Of a stretch of 64,000 nucleotides of DNA, positions 33,990 to 42,094 are shown one piece after another; position 1 is the first letter of the stretch; every line of letters starts with the position of its first letter. The notes beneath the pieces are model-generated. The model was not told where the DNA came from and searched no databases. It saw only the letters and a program-made list of their open reading frames with translations. Position numbers and translations under genes: made by a program. Source of the stretch: Alphaproteobacteria bacterium (GTDB taxonomy: Bacteria > Pseudomonadota > Alphaproteobacteria > Caulobacterales > Maricaulaceae); the NCBI GenBank assembly GCA_024742735.1, contig JANSXV010000008.1:1-64000 (forward strand), written 5' to 3'.

Positions 33990-34511
33990 TTGGCGGACGT
34001 GACCCCCCAGATGACTGCCGACACGGGCATGGCGGCCCTGAAGGTCCTCGTTGTGGACGATAACGCCGCCATGCGGGGGATCGTACGCGCTGTCTTGTCG
34101 GCCTTCGGCTGCGTGCAAATCAAGGAAGCCGCCGACGCCAAGTCGGCCCTCACGACACTGACCGAGGACTCCATCGACGTGCTGATCGTGGACTGGAAGA
34201 TGAAGCCGGTTGACGGGCTGGCCCTGGTCAAGCGCTTGCGCGATCCGGACAAGAGCCCCAACCCCTACCTGCCGATCATCATGCTAAGCGCCTACTCCGA
34301 AGCCGCGAAGGTCCGGCTTGCCCGCGACGCCGGCGTGACGGAGTTCCTGGTCAAGCCTTTCAATGCCGGCGCGCTGTACGCCCGCCTGACCTCCATCGTG
34401 AACCGGCCCCGGCCGTATGTGCGCACCAAGGAATTCTTCGGCCCGGACCGGCGTCGCCTTGATGCGACCCATGAAGGCCCCGAGCGCCGCGAAGAAGCCC
34501 CCATCGACTGA
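33990..34511 (+). CDS. Single-domain CheY-like response regulator
   Basis: This 173-residue response regulator has the receiver fold: the acidic pocket LVVDDNAA, the phosphoacceptor Asp in VLIVDWKMKPVDGLAL, the signalling Ser/Thr position IIMLSAYSE, and the Lys FLVKPFNAGAL. The receiver is followed by a short charged tail (RPYVRTKEFFGPDRRRLD) with no output domain. It begins at TTG 33990 (an ATG at 34011 is possible). It is followed 25 bp later by an Hpt-like protein, suggesting a phosphorelay pair. Confidence 0.9.
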   Translation: MADVTPQMTADTGMAALKVLVVDDNAAMRGIVRAVLSAFGCVQIKEAADAKSALTTLTEDSIDVLIVDWKMKPVDGLALVKRLRDPDKSPNPYLPIIMLSAYSEAAKVRLARDAGVTEFLVKPFNAGALYARLTSIVNRPRPYVRTKEFFGPDRRRLDATHEGPERREEAPID

Positions 34512-34536
34512 CCCCTGATCAGACCGGAGAGCCCTG

Positions 34537-35031
34537 ATGGCCCCCAAAGAGAAGCCCATCGAAATCATCAACCCGCCCAACATGCTGAAGGTGAAGGTGG
34601 GTGGAAAGCTGCCGCCGGCCGATCCCTCTGCCATTCATCGGGCTGAGACCGCATTGAACAATCTCAAGACCGAATTCGCCGACTGGTTAGGCGAGGAGGT
34701 GGTCAAGCTGGAGCACTACATGGCCGAGGTGCGCTCCAGCGGCCTCGTAGGCGAAACCGGCGAGATGCTGTTCACAACGGCCCATGACCTGCGGGGTCTG
34801 GGCGCGACCTATGAGTTCCCGCTGATCACGCGCATCGCAGGATCGTTGTCCAAGCTGATCGAGAACGCCGAGAAGCGCGCCGAGGTTCCCATGAGCCTTG
34901 TGGAGGCGCACGTGGGCGCCATCCGTGCGGCGATCAATCAGAACATTCGCACCGAAGATGATCCCATCGGCAAGCAGCTCGCCGAAGAGCTTGAGACCCG
35001 CGTGATCGCTCTGGTCGGCGAGGCCGAGTAA
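34537..35031 (+). CDS. Hpt-like histidine phosphotransfer protein
   Basis: This 164-residue helical protein has an Hpt-type histidine in FTTAHDLRGLGATYEFPLIT (HxxRG), followed by LSKLIENAEKRAEVPMSL. It therefore could pass phosphate to and from the response regulator encoded 25 bp upstream. There is no kinase domain. The pairing by operon is seen; the partner sensor kinase is not in the window. Confidence 0.8.
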   Translation: MAPKEKPIEIINPPNMLKVKVGGKLPPADPSAIHRAETALNNLKTEFADWLGEEVVKLEHYMAEVRSSGLVGETGEMLFTTAHDLRGLGATYEFPLITRIAGSLSKLIENAEKRAEVPMSLVEAHVGAIRAAINQNIRTEDDPIGKQLAEELETRVIALVGEAE

Positions 35032-35036
35032 GCGCG

Positions 35037-36191
35037 TCAGCCTGCAGCACGGATGTCTGCGCTGCGCAGAGCCGCTTCATCGGCGTCCAGGCGGTCCAGG
35101 CAGTAGGCCAGCTCACGCTCCGGCGCGCCCTGGAACTGGGTGAAGATCCGCTCGGTCAGCCGCCGGCGGAAGATCGCGATCTCACGGGCGCCGCCGTCAC
35201 CGATCTCCAGCGAGTGCCAGGCCGAAAGCGCGGCGCGCACGGCCGGCAGAACACGCTCCGGAAGCCCGGCGCGCTTGAACACCGCCTCAAGCCCCAGCGG
35301 CCCTGCGTCATGGATCAACAGCCAGGCCTTGGCGTGATCGATCTCGGCGAGTTCGGCGATACAGTGCTCGAAGAAGGTCATGTGGCCGCGGAACAGGGCG
35401 CGCAGCATCAAGGACGGCGTCAGCCGGCCGTTGAGCTGGAGCTGCTGCACGAAGCGGCGCGGTTCCGGCGAGAGGCCGGCCTGGTCGACCAGATCGACCG
35501 TCGCACGCTCTCGGGCGCCCTCGGCGAGTTCCACGGCGAGCTGGGGCGGCAAGGCATGGCGGTTCACCAGACGCGTCATGGCCGCGTCTGAAATCTTCGA
35601 GATCAGCTTTTCGGTGACTTCGAGCGGCAGGTGCGAGCGCTCCACGAAGCGCTCCAGAATATCAGACCGGTCTCCGAAGCGTTCGAAAGTGCGCGCATAG
35701 CAATGGGCGTTGAACAAGGCGCCGTCATTGCCCGCCGCCATTGCGACGGCTTCAGGGGCGCCGACCTCGATAATCTCGCCGACAACGATTTCGCTGACCG
35801 CCGCACGGCCCGCAACGGCGGTCTGGCGGCGCGGGTCTCCCGCGCGCACGATCTCGATAAGGTCGTCATCGTCCAGCACGGGCGACCCGGCGATGACCGG
35901 CAGGGCGATGGTGTCGATATCGGCGGCCAGCTTACGCGCCACATCGGGCGGCAGGTGCTGGCTGCGCTGCAGCGTCACCGAAAGGGCCCGCCGGACCAGC
36001 TCGGCGGCGTCCTCGGCCAGGACGCGGACGATCTCGGCGCCGGTCGCGCGCTCCTCGTCGGTCAGCAGGTCGGAGGCGAAGCGGGCGCACACCTTGCGCG
36101 CGGCGAGGGCGCGGGCCTCGGGATCTCTTTGATCGGCGAGCCGGACGATGTCGTCGCGGGTCAGGCGGGCGCGCAGGGTCTGGACCGTCAT
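35037..36191 (-). CDS. DUF2336 family protein (second copy)
   Basis: This 384-residue HEAT-like protein is the paralogue of 32038-33099: RRALSVTLQRSQHLPPDVARKLAADID, PVLDDDDLIEIVRAGDP and LFRGHMTFFEHCIAELAEID. It is convergent with the Hpt gene, leaving 5 bp between stops. The cluster DUF2336, nadK, receiver, Hpt, DUF2336 is probably a unit of regulatory proteins; function unknown. Confidence 0.85.
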   Translation of the reverse strand: MTVQTLRARLTRDDIVRLADQRDPEARALAARKVCARFASDLLTDEERATGAEIVRVLAEDAAELVRRALSVTLQRSQHLPPDVARKLAADIDTIALPVIAGSPVLDDDDLIEIVRAGDPRRQTAVAGRAAVSEIVVGEIIEVGAPEAVAMAAGNDGALFNAHCYARTFERFGDRSDILERFVERSHLPLEVTEKLISKISDAAMTRLVNRHALPPQLAVELAEGARERATVDLVDQAGLSPEPRRFVQQLQLNGRLTPSLMLRALFRGHMTFFEHCIAELAEIDHAKAWLLIHDAGPLGLEAVFKRAGLPERVLPAVRAALSAWHSLEIGDGGAREIAIFRRRLTERIFTQFQGAPERELAYCLDRLDADEAALRSADIRAAG

Positions 36192-36286
36192 GGTCGTGCG
36201 TCCTTTCTCAAGGCCTCATGCGGAGCGAGAATCGCGCCGGACCTGTTAACGTGTGCTTTGCAATCACGGTTTCCCTATGATTCATC

Positions 36287-37093
36287 CTAGCTGTCGCGCC
36301 GCGCCCGCTCGGGCGCATCCAGCGAGGCCAGCAGCTCGACAACCGCCGGAGACAGCACGCCGTCACCCCGATCAAAGGCGGCGTAGCCGGCCACGGACGG
36401 TCCGAACATTGAAGGAGGATCGACGCGCCTCGCCGCCTGCTCAGGCCGATTCAACGCCATGGTTTCAGGCGCGGACACCGACCGCTCGCCGGTCAGGCGC
36501 TCAAGCAGCGCCGCCGTTGTCAGCGGGCGTCCCCCGTCGAAAAACACCGGGCGATTGGCGGACGCAGCCTGGGGGAACAGCGCATCAGCGCGCTGGCCCG
36601 GCTCGGAGGCGGCCGCGTTGATCAGGTTCGCCGCACCCCGCGCCCCTAGGAAATGGGCTGCGTAGAGCTCGCCGGAGGTTGGTTCGCGCCCGATGGCGCC
36701 GCGCAGGATGGAGGCGTTCTCAGCCGCCAGCTCGCCGGCCATGACGCTCGCCGCGTCCGGATCAAAGCGCAGATCGAGCACGCGCTGGCGCATGTCGGGG
36801 TCAGCAACGGAGAATCGTCCGTCGGCGCCCTGTTCAATGGCGCCGGCCAGCGCGCCGTAACCATGGGCCTCGCCGTGGCGGTGCATCATGGCCATCCAGG
36901 TCTGCTCGATGAACTGGAACAGGCCTGCAGCCGAAGATGTGCGCGCCTGGGCGCCGGCGTCGAAATTGGACTCGCGCGCGGCGGTCTGCAGCAGGAAGTC
37001 GAAGTCTGCGCCCGTCTCTCGCGCCGCACGCTCGATAACGCGGCGCGGTGAGAAGCTGGCGATGTCGCCGGTTTCAGGAATAGGTGCGGACAT
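36287..37093 (-). CDS. Lytic transglycosylase-like (SLT) protein
   Basis: This 268-residue protein has the SLT-type opening LLQTAARESNFDAGAQARTS, with the catalytic Glu in the ARES motif, then SSAAGLFQFIEQTWMAMMHRHG and AAHFLGARGAANLI. It lacks a signal peptide, so it may be exported by another route (e.g. with flagellar machinery) as in other cytosolic-looking members. A near-CtrA box (37144-37159) lies about 50 bp upstream of the start, suggesting cell-cycle or flagellar control. Confidence 0.85.
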   Translation of the reverse strand: MSAPIPETGDIASFSPRRVIERAARETGADFDFLLQTAARESNFDAGAQARTSSAAGLFQFIEQTWMAMMHRHGEAHGYGALAGAIEQGADGRFSVADPDMRQRVLDLRFDPDAASVMAGELAAENASILRGAIGREPTSGELYAAHFLGARGAANLINAAASEPGQRADALFPQAASANRPVFFDGGRPLTTAALLERLTGERSVSAPETMALNRPEQAARRVDPPSMFGPSVAGYAAFDRGDGVLSPAVVELLASLDAPERARRDS

Positions 37094-37143
37094 GGGCGCT
37101 CATGGCAGGGCTTTGATTCGCCGCCAGACTGACGCGCGCCGCG

Positions 37144-37159
37144 ATAAGCCTTGGTTAAC
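37144..37159 (-). promoter_or_regulatory. Near-consensus CtrA-type site
   Basis: ataa-gccttgg-ttaac fits the CtrA consensus TTAA-N7-TTAAC with one mismatch. It overlaps the end of thiO and lies upstream of the lytic transglycosylase gene on the minus strand. Confidence 0.4.
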
Positions 37160-38321
37160 GCTCCGCGCCTGTGAGACCCGGCCGGCGCGGCGAGAACGGG
37201 GCCGCGGACGGCCAGTCCTCGCCGACGCCAAGATAGGCCGCCAGCGCTTCCGCGATCGCCGGCGCCAGAAGCACGCCGTTGCGATAGCCCCCGCCCGCCG
37301 CCAGCAGGCCCGGCTCCACCTCGCCGATGACGGGCATGGAATCCGCGGTGCGCGGGCGCAGGCCCGCCCACCGCTCCATGACCGGCGCCGCCACGAGACC
37401 GGGGATCGCCGCGCGCGCCGCCGCAGTCAGCCGGGCGATCGCCTCATCATCCGTGCCAGGATCCTCGACACCCGGCTCGCTGGTGGCGCCGGCGACAAGA
37501 CGCGTGCCCGGCTTGGCGGCCAAATAGATGGAAAAGCCGCGCACGACATGGGCCGGCGCAACCGGGCGCGCAGCGGCGAACGCGATCATCTGACCCTTCA
37601 CCGGCTCCATGGCCATGACCGGCGGCGCGCCGGAAATTGCTCCGGTCCCGGAAGCGAGGATGACCGCCTCGGCGTCCACCGGATCGCCAAGGTCGAGCGT
37701 CACGCCGGTGACCCGTCCAGCCGACCGCTCCAGCCCGGTGACGCTGCGGCCCTTGATGATGTCGACACCGCGCCCTCTGGCGGCTTCCGTCAGAGCCTTG
37801 CCCAACGCCCGATTGTCCACCTGACCGTCGCGCGGGAAGACGATCGCGCCCAGAGCCCGCGCCAGGCTCGGCTCGGCCTCGTGCAGGGCGGCGGCGTCAT
37901 AACGGCTGGTCTCTATGCCCAGAGCCCTCGCCCGGTCCATCGCCGCAGCAGCGCGTTCGCTCTCTTCGGCGGTGAAGATCGGGATGATCGATCCGCGGCG
38001 CTCATAGCCCAGCGCCCGTCCGCTCTCGGCCTGTAAACGCTCCGCCCACCCTGGCCAGAGGTCGGAAGCGGCTTCGGCGAAGCGCACGAAGGCGGACGCC
38101 AGAAGATGGTCCGGCTGCAACTCGACCGCACTTTCAAATCCCGCCGCCAACATACCGCCGGAGGCGTGAAGGGCTCCCCCGCCGGGCTCCCCCGCCTCGA
38201 TCAGGGTCACTTTCAGCCCTGCTCCGGCCAGGCGCCAGGCGCAGGACAGCCCTGAAGCCCCGCCCCCGATGACGACGATGCGTCCGGCGGCCTGATCAGC
38301 TATGATGGAGGTGTCAGACAT
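37155..38321 (-). CDS. thiO: Glycine oxidase-type FAD oxidoreductase
   Basis: This 388-residue DAO-family flavoenzyme resembles ThiO, which oxidises glycine to the imine used in thiamine thiazole synthesis. The FAD-binding Rossmann motif is VVIGGGASGLSCAWRLAGAG, the substrate-side segment is GFSIYLAAKPGTRLVAGATSE, and the C-terminal FAD motif is VIGEVEPGLLAAGGGYRNGVLLAP. No thiamine genes are next door, so another amino acid oxidase role is possible. ATG 38321 fits the Rossmann start better than 38357. Confidence 0.82.
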   Translation of the reverse strand: MSDTSIIADQAAGRIVVIGGGASGLSCAWRLAGAGLKVTLIEAGEPGGGALHASGGMLAAGFESAVELQPDHLLASAFVRFAEAASDLWPGWAERLQAESGRALGYERRGSIIPIFTAEESERAAAAMDRARALGIETSRYDAAALHEAEPSLARALGAIVFPRDGQVDNRALGKALTEAARGRGVDIIKGRSVTGLERSAGRVTGVTLDLGDPVDAEAVILASGTGAISGAPPVMAMEPVKGQMIAFAAARPVAPAHVVRGFSIYLAAKPGTRLVAGATSEPGVEDPGTDDEAIARLTAAARAAIPGLVAAPVMERWAGLRPRTADSMPVIGEVEPGLLAAGGGYRNGVLLAPAIAEALAAYLGVGEDWPSAAPFSPRRPGLTGAER

Positions 38322-38380
38322 GGCGGGATCCACTGTGATTCCGGTCACGCGAGACATAGAGATTTTGAGGAGGCGCCGCC

Positions 38381-38782
38381 ATGGCCCTTGCTGTTCACGC
38401 CCTGCTTTCCGCCCTGGTGCTGGCCGGCGCTGATGCGGCCGTTCAGGATGACGAGCCGCGCTGCGTCCAGGTGCGCGGGATCAACGGGTACAGCGTGCTG
38501 GACGACCGCCACCTTCTGCTGCGCGGCGGGGCGAGCCGGTATTATCTGGTCACGACGCGGACGCGGTGTTCCGGTCTTCGGTTCGGCGCTTCAGTGGGGT
38601 TGTCCTTCGCGGATACCGCGCGGATCTGCCCGCCCATTACTGAGTATCTCATCCCTGATGACGGCTGGCGTTGCCGGATTTCCGAGATCGTCGAGGTCCA
38701 GGACGAAGACGCGGCGCGCGCGCGCATCGCCGAACAGGCCGAGGCTGACGCGGCGGAAGACGAAGGCCAGGACAGCCGCTAG
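38381..38782 (+). CDS. DUF6491-like exported protein
   Basis: This 133-residue protein has a signal peptide (MALAVHALLSALVLAGADAA). The mature part, CVQVRGINGYSVLDDRHLLLRGGASRYYLVT with paired Cys (RTRCSGL, RICPPI, WRCRI), matches the DUF6491 pattern of small periplasmic proteins. The function is unknown. It is divergent from thiO. Confidence 0.72.
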   Translation: MALAVHALLSALVLAGADAAVQDDEPRCVQVRGINGYSVLDDRHLLLRGGASRYYLVTTRTRCSGLRFGASVGLSFADTARICPPITEYLIPDDGWRCRISEIVEVQDEDAARARIAEQAEADAAEDEGQDSR

Positions 38783-39447
38783 ACCGGCCGGCGCTCGGAC
38801 TGCAACCTGAACAAGGCGCTGTCAGGCGCCGCGTTGATCTCCTGTGCGGTGCAGTCGTCTATCAAATCGATCACCGCCCGGCAGTCCGCCAGGAAGCGCT
38901 CGCCGTGATCCCCGGTCGGCGCGGTCCAGGGACGCGCAAGAACCCGCGTGTAGAACTCGATCAGAGTGCGCCGCCAGGTCTCGTCGGGGTCCCGCTCTTC
39001 CTGGGCTGCAGCGAGCGCAGCGTCATAGGCTTCGGTCAGCCAGGTCAGCGCCCCGCGCATGTCATCCAGCCTGATCGCAGAAGCCCCGTCGCCGCCCGCG
39101 CGCCGCTCGCCCTCGCGCAGGGCCGCCAGGTGCAGACGGCTGAGGCCGACGCTGGCGGCATCGGACGCGATCTGCCCCGGCTCCGGCGTCAGCTCGGCCA
39201 GCTGGGCTGCGAGGCGGCGGGCGAGCTGGAGGTCCTGACGCACCCGCACCAGGCGCGAAGCCCGGCTGAGACGCTTCTGGTCGAGATAGGCGCGTCCGGC
39301 CTGCTCGAGCAGACGCCACAGGGCGTTGCGACGGTCCGGGGCGATATCATGGGCTGAAGCGATGCGCGCGATATCGCCCTGATCATACAGGGGTTCGCGG
39401 TCGAGAATGACGAAGGTCGCCGTTCCGTTTTCACAAAGACGCGCCAT
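38779..39447 (-). CDS. Unknown protein under a CtrA-type box
   Basis: This 222-residue soluble helical protein has several amphipathic segments (YLDQKRLSRASRLVRVRQDLQLARRL and MRGALTWLTEAYDAALAAAQE). A perfect CtrA-type box lies about 45 bp upstream of its start (39490-39506), so it is probably cell-cycle or flagellum-linked. The ATG at 39447 is chosen; a GTG at 39459 is possible. No family recognised. Confidence 0.7.
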   Translation of the reverse strand: MARLCENGTATFVILDREPLYDQGDIARIASAHDIAPDRRNALWRLLEQAGRAYLDQKRLSRASRLVRVRQDLQLARRLAAQLAELTPEPGQIASDAASVGLSRLHLAALREGERRAGGDGASAIRLDDMRGALTWLTEAYDAALAAAQEERDPDETWRRTLIEFYTRVLARPWTAPTGDHGERFLADCRAVIDLIDDCTAQEINAAPDSALFRLQSERRPV

Positions 39448-39489
39448 AAGCGCCTCCACCCGCTGTTCGACTCGGGGCCAAGAGACGAT

Positions 39490-39506
39490 GTTAACCTATG
39501 GTTAAC
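39490..39506 (-). promoter_or_regulatory. CtrA-type binding box (palindromic)
   Basis: GTTAACC-TAT-GGTTAAC contains TTAA-N7-TTAAC, matching the CtrA consensus. It is also a perfect inverted repeat, which would allow binding in either direction. It lies about 45 bp upstream of the unknown gene at 38779-39447; the rest of the 39448-39678 gap shows no other feature. Confidence 0.7.
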
Positions 39507-39678
39507 GAATGCGAAGGCGACATAAGGGGCGAAGCGCGCAGATTTTGTGGAAAACTCCCCTGACGCGCGCCGTCAGAGGGTCGCTTGAGGCGCCATCGCC
39601 GGTCTTGCAGCCTGACTGAACCAGGTTTCGACTGCAGCCTTACGCCTCGTCATGGGGCGATGCCTGCATTCACGTCCG

Positions 39679-40806
39679 TCACCAGCCGTTGAAGCGTTCA
39701 AGGCCGCCGGTCACGGCGCCATCGTCGTTGATCAGGTGATAAGCGCTGTAGGCGGCAGCCGTCATGTCGGCGTGGTTGGGCAGAACCCGAAGCCGGCGCC
39801 CGACGGGGAAATCAGCCATGTCGAGCGTCGCGCCGGACAAACTGGTCACCAGGCCGAGCTCCTGACTGGTCGTCTGCACGTAAAGATCACCGATCAAGGC
39901 GCCGGTCTCCGCGTCGCAGATCCGGCCAAAGCCAGCGTCGCACTTCGTCGCCGCCGTGCTGCGATCCTTCGAAAGTGCAAGCCCCCCGGCATCGATCACG
40001 AAGCGATTGTTCCAGGGCTGCCGGCTGATCACCTCGGTCAGGACCGAACCTGCGATATCGCCGATCTCGCAAGCGCCGATCGCCGCCTGGAACAAGTCCT
40101 GGAAGGCATAGATGCCGCAGCGCACCTCCGTGACGCCCGAGAGGGTCTTGGCGTGAAGAACAGCCGGCGTGGAGCCGAAGCTGACGATGCGCATCTCATG
40201 TCCGGCCGCCCGCAACCGCGCGGCGGCCGTCACCAGAGTTGAACGATGATGCTCGGCCAGCGCGGCGGCCTCAGATGGCCGCAGCCCATAGGACGCGCCG
40301 CCATAGGACATGACGCCGACAAGCCGAAGCCCGTCATGGGCGGCGATGGCCGCGGCGAGCTGCTCCAGCGAATCCCCGTTCAGGGTCACACCGCTGCGGT
40401 AATCGTCCGCGGCGACCTCGATCAGAAGGCGCAGCGTCACTCCGGCCGCGCGCGCGGCCTCGGCGATCCCCTGAAGTCCGCCCGGGTCATCGATCAAACA
40501 TTTGAGATCAGCCCCTTTCGCGACCAGCGCAGCGGCTCGGGCGGCCTTCGCGGGCGTGAGCGCCACAGCGTAGAACAGGTCGGCGACGCCGGCGGCGAAA
40601 TAGCGCTCCGCCTCCAGCAAGGTCGATGTGCAAAGCCCGCCGCCGGCCGCGAGGCGCAGACCGATCTCGGCGCATTTGGGTGTCTTCCCATGGGGCCGCA
40701 GGGAGACCCCGAGCACCTGCGCACGCGCAATCATTCTGGCGATGTTGGCCTCAAGCCTCGCGGTATCGATAACGAAGCTTGGGGTCGGCAAATCATCAAG
40801 CGTCAT
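39679..40806 (-). CDS. D-threonine aldolase/D-serine dehydratase-like PLP enzyme
   Basis: This 375-residue fold-type III PLP protein (alanine-racemase-like barrel) has the PLP lysine in LRPHGKTPKCAEIG. The C-terminal metal ligands are in VLPNHADMTAAAY: His-x-Asp, the D-threonine aldolase pattern (D-serine dehydratases have His-x-Cys). It probably cleaves D-beta-hydroxy amino acids. ATG 40806 (MTLDDLPTPSFVID) is chosen over an upstream frame that reads through the tRNA-His region. Confidence 0.85.
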   Translation of the reverse strand: MTLDDLPTPSFVIDTARLEANIARMIARAQVLGVSLRPHGKTPKCAEIGLRLAAGGGLCTSTLLEAERYFAAGVADLFYAVALTPAKAARAAALVAKGADLKCLIDDPGGLQGIAEAARAAGVTLRLLIEVAADDYRSGVTLNGDSLEQLAAAIAAHDGLRLVGVMSYGGASYGLRPSEAAALAEHHRSTLVTAAARLRAAGHEMRIVSFGSTPAVLHAKTLSGVTEVRCGIYAFQDLFQAAIGACEIGDIAGSVLTEVISRQPWNNRFVIDAGGLALSKDRSTAATKCDAGFGRICDAETGALIGDLYVQTTSQELGLVTSLSGATLDMADFPVGRRLRVLPNHADMTAAAYSAYHLINDDGAVTGGLERFNGW

Positions 40807-40941
40807 GGCGCGGCTCCGGGTTGGTCCGTCCTCAGCATACAAGAGGGCGAAAGCCGGACATGCTGGAAAAGCCGCAGACGTCGCAAGCGACGCAGGTGAA
40901 GCGCCGGTGCGGACGGGACCCGGTGGCATCTTAGAGAGAAA

Positions 40942-41018
40942 TGGTACCGCCTCCCCGGTTCGAACGGGGGACCTCTAGATCCACAATCTAGCGCTCTAAC
41001 CAACTGAGCTAAGGCGGC
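40942..41018 (-). tRNA. tRNA-His (anticodon GTG), alphaproteobacterial type
   Basis: On the minus strand the 5' arm GCCGCCT pairs with AGGCGGT (the first pair is G1:U72). The anticodon loop is ATTGTGGAT (GTG), the discriminator is A73 and CCA is encoded. The base before G1 is T, so no G-1 is encoded. This unusual acceptor is the one known for alphaproteobacterial tRNA-His. Confidence 0.95.
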
Positions 41019-41120
41019 ACGCGCGTCCGGGCTGACTGGCCCGGTCGTTTTGAGGCGCGGAAACTAGCTCCGCCGCGCGGCCGGATCAAGCGGCCAGGCG
41101 CTTGTGATGCAGCAGGCCGG

Positions 41121-41942
41121 TCAGGCGTAGCCCCTCGACTGGATGTGGCTCTCAAGCGCCGCCATCCGCGTCTGATTGGAGGGGTGGGTGGACATCAATT
41201 CCATGGGTTGACGCTGGTTCCTCGCCGACATGGTGCGCCAGAAATCGAGCGCCTCACTCGGCCGGTAACGCGCCGCGTTCATGTAATCCACTCCCAGGCG
41301 GTCGGCTTCCAGCTCGTGCTGGCGCGAGTAGGGCAGCAGCACGCCGAAGGTGAGACCCGCGCCAAGGATGGCCGCCCACTGACCGCTGTTTTCCACGTCA
41401 GCGGCGCCGAGTCCGGCGCCGACAACGGCCAGTCCAAGTCCGGCCGCAGCCTGCTGACGCGCCCGCTGCGCGGCGTGGTTCGCTCTCACATGGCCGACTT
41501 CGTGACCCATCACCGTTGCGACCTGATCATCATTGGCCATGATATCGAGCAATCCGCTGTAGAAGGCGACCTTGCCGTTGGGCAGGACCCAGGCGTTCTG
41601 CTGGTCGTTTTCGAAGACGACGAACTCCCATTGATACTGGGTCAGGCCTGAAGCCGGCACGATGCGCTGGCCGACCCGCTCCACGCGCCGCCGCATGCCG
41701 GGGTCGCGGCTGACCGGGTTTTCGCGCAGCGCCTCCTGCCAGGCCATCTGGCTGGCCTGCATGATCTGCTGGTCGCTGACCAAGAACTGCCCGACGCCGC
41801 CATCGGTGGCGCAGCCCGACACGCTGAGCGGCACGACCGTGCCGGCGGCCAGGCCGATGAGAAGCTCGCGCCGGCCCATGCTCACACGCGGCAGCTTGTC
41901 GAATTCGTCCTGGCTCAATTCAACGGTGGTGTTCTCGCTCAT
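41121..41942 (-). CDS. M48-family zinc metalloprotease (lipoprotein)
   Basis: This 273-residue protease has the zinc motif HEVGHVRANHA. The N-terminal segment is twin-arginine-like (MGRRELLIGLAAGTVVPLSVSGC), and the Cys in SGC may be lipidated. The third ligand region EADRLGVDYMNAARY is present. It belongs to the M48C type used in envelope quality control. ATG 41942 (MSENTTVELSQ) is chosen; 41990 adds a basic stretch. Confidence 0.9.
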   Translation of the reverse strand: MSENTTVELSQDEFDKLPRVSMGRRELLIGLAAGTVVPLSVSGCATDGGVGQFLVSDQQIMQASQMAWQEALRENPVSRDPGMRRRVERVGQRIVPASGLTQYQWEFVVFENDQQNAWVLPNGKVAFYSGLLDIMANDDQVATVMGHEVGHVRANHAAQRARQQAAAGLGLAVVGAGLGAADVENSGQWAAILGAGLTFGVLLPYSRQHELEADRLGVDYMNAARYRPSEALDFWRTMSARNQRQPMELMSTHPSNQTRMAALESHIQSRGYA

Positions 41943-42094
41943 GGTCCATCCCCGACCTGGAATCTTTGGAGGAGCGTCACGCTTCGCCATGGAAACGCCA
42001 CGCGACTTGATTAATCATACTCACACAAGGGCCATGCTCGGCAAGGCGCCGCTGGCTCTTATTCGATACACGCCAAGCTGCAGGACCCATTCTC

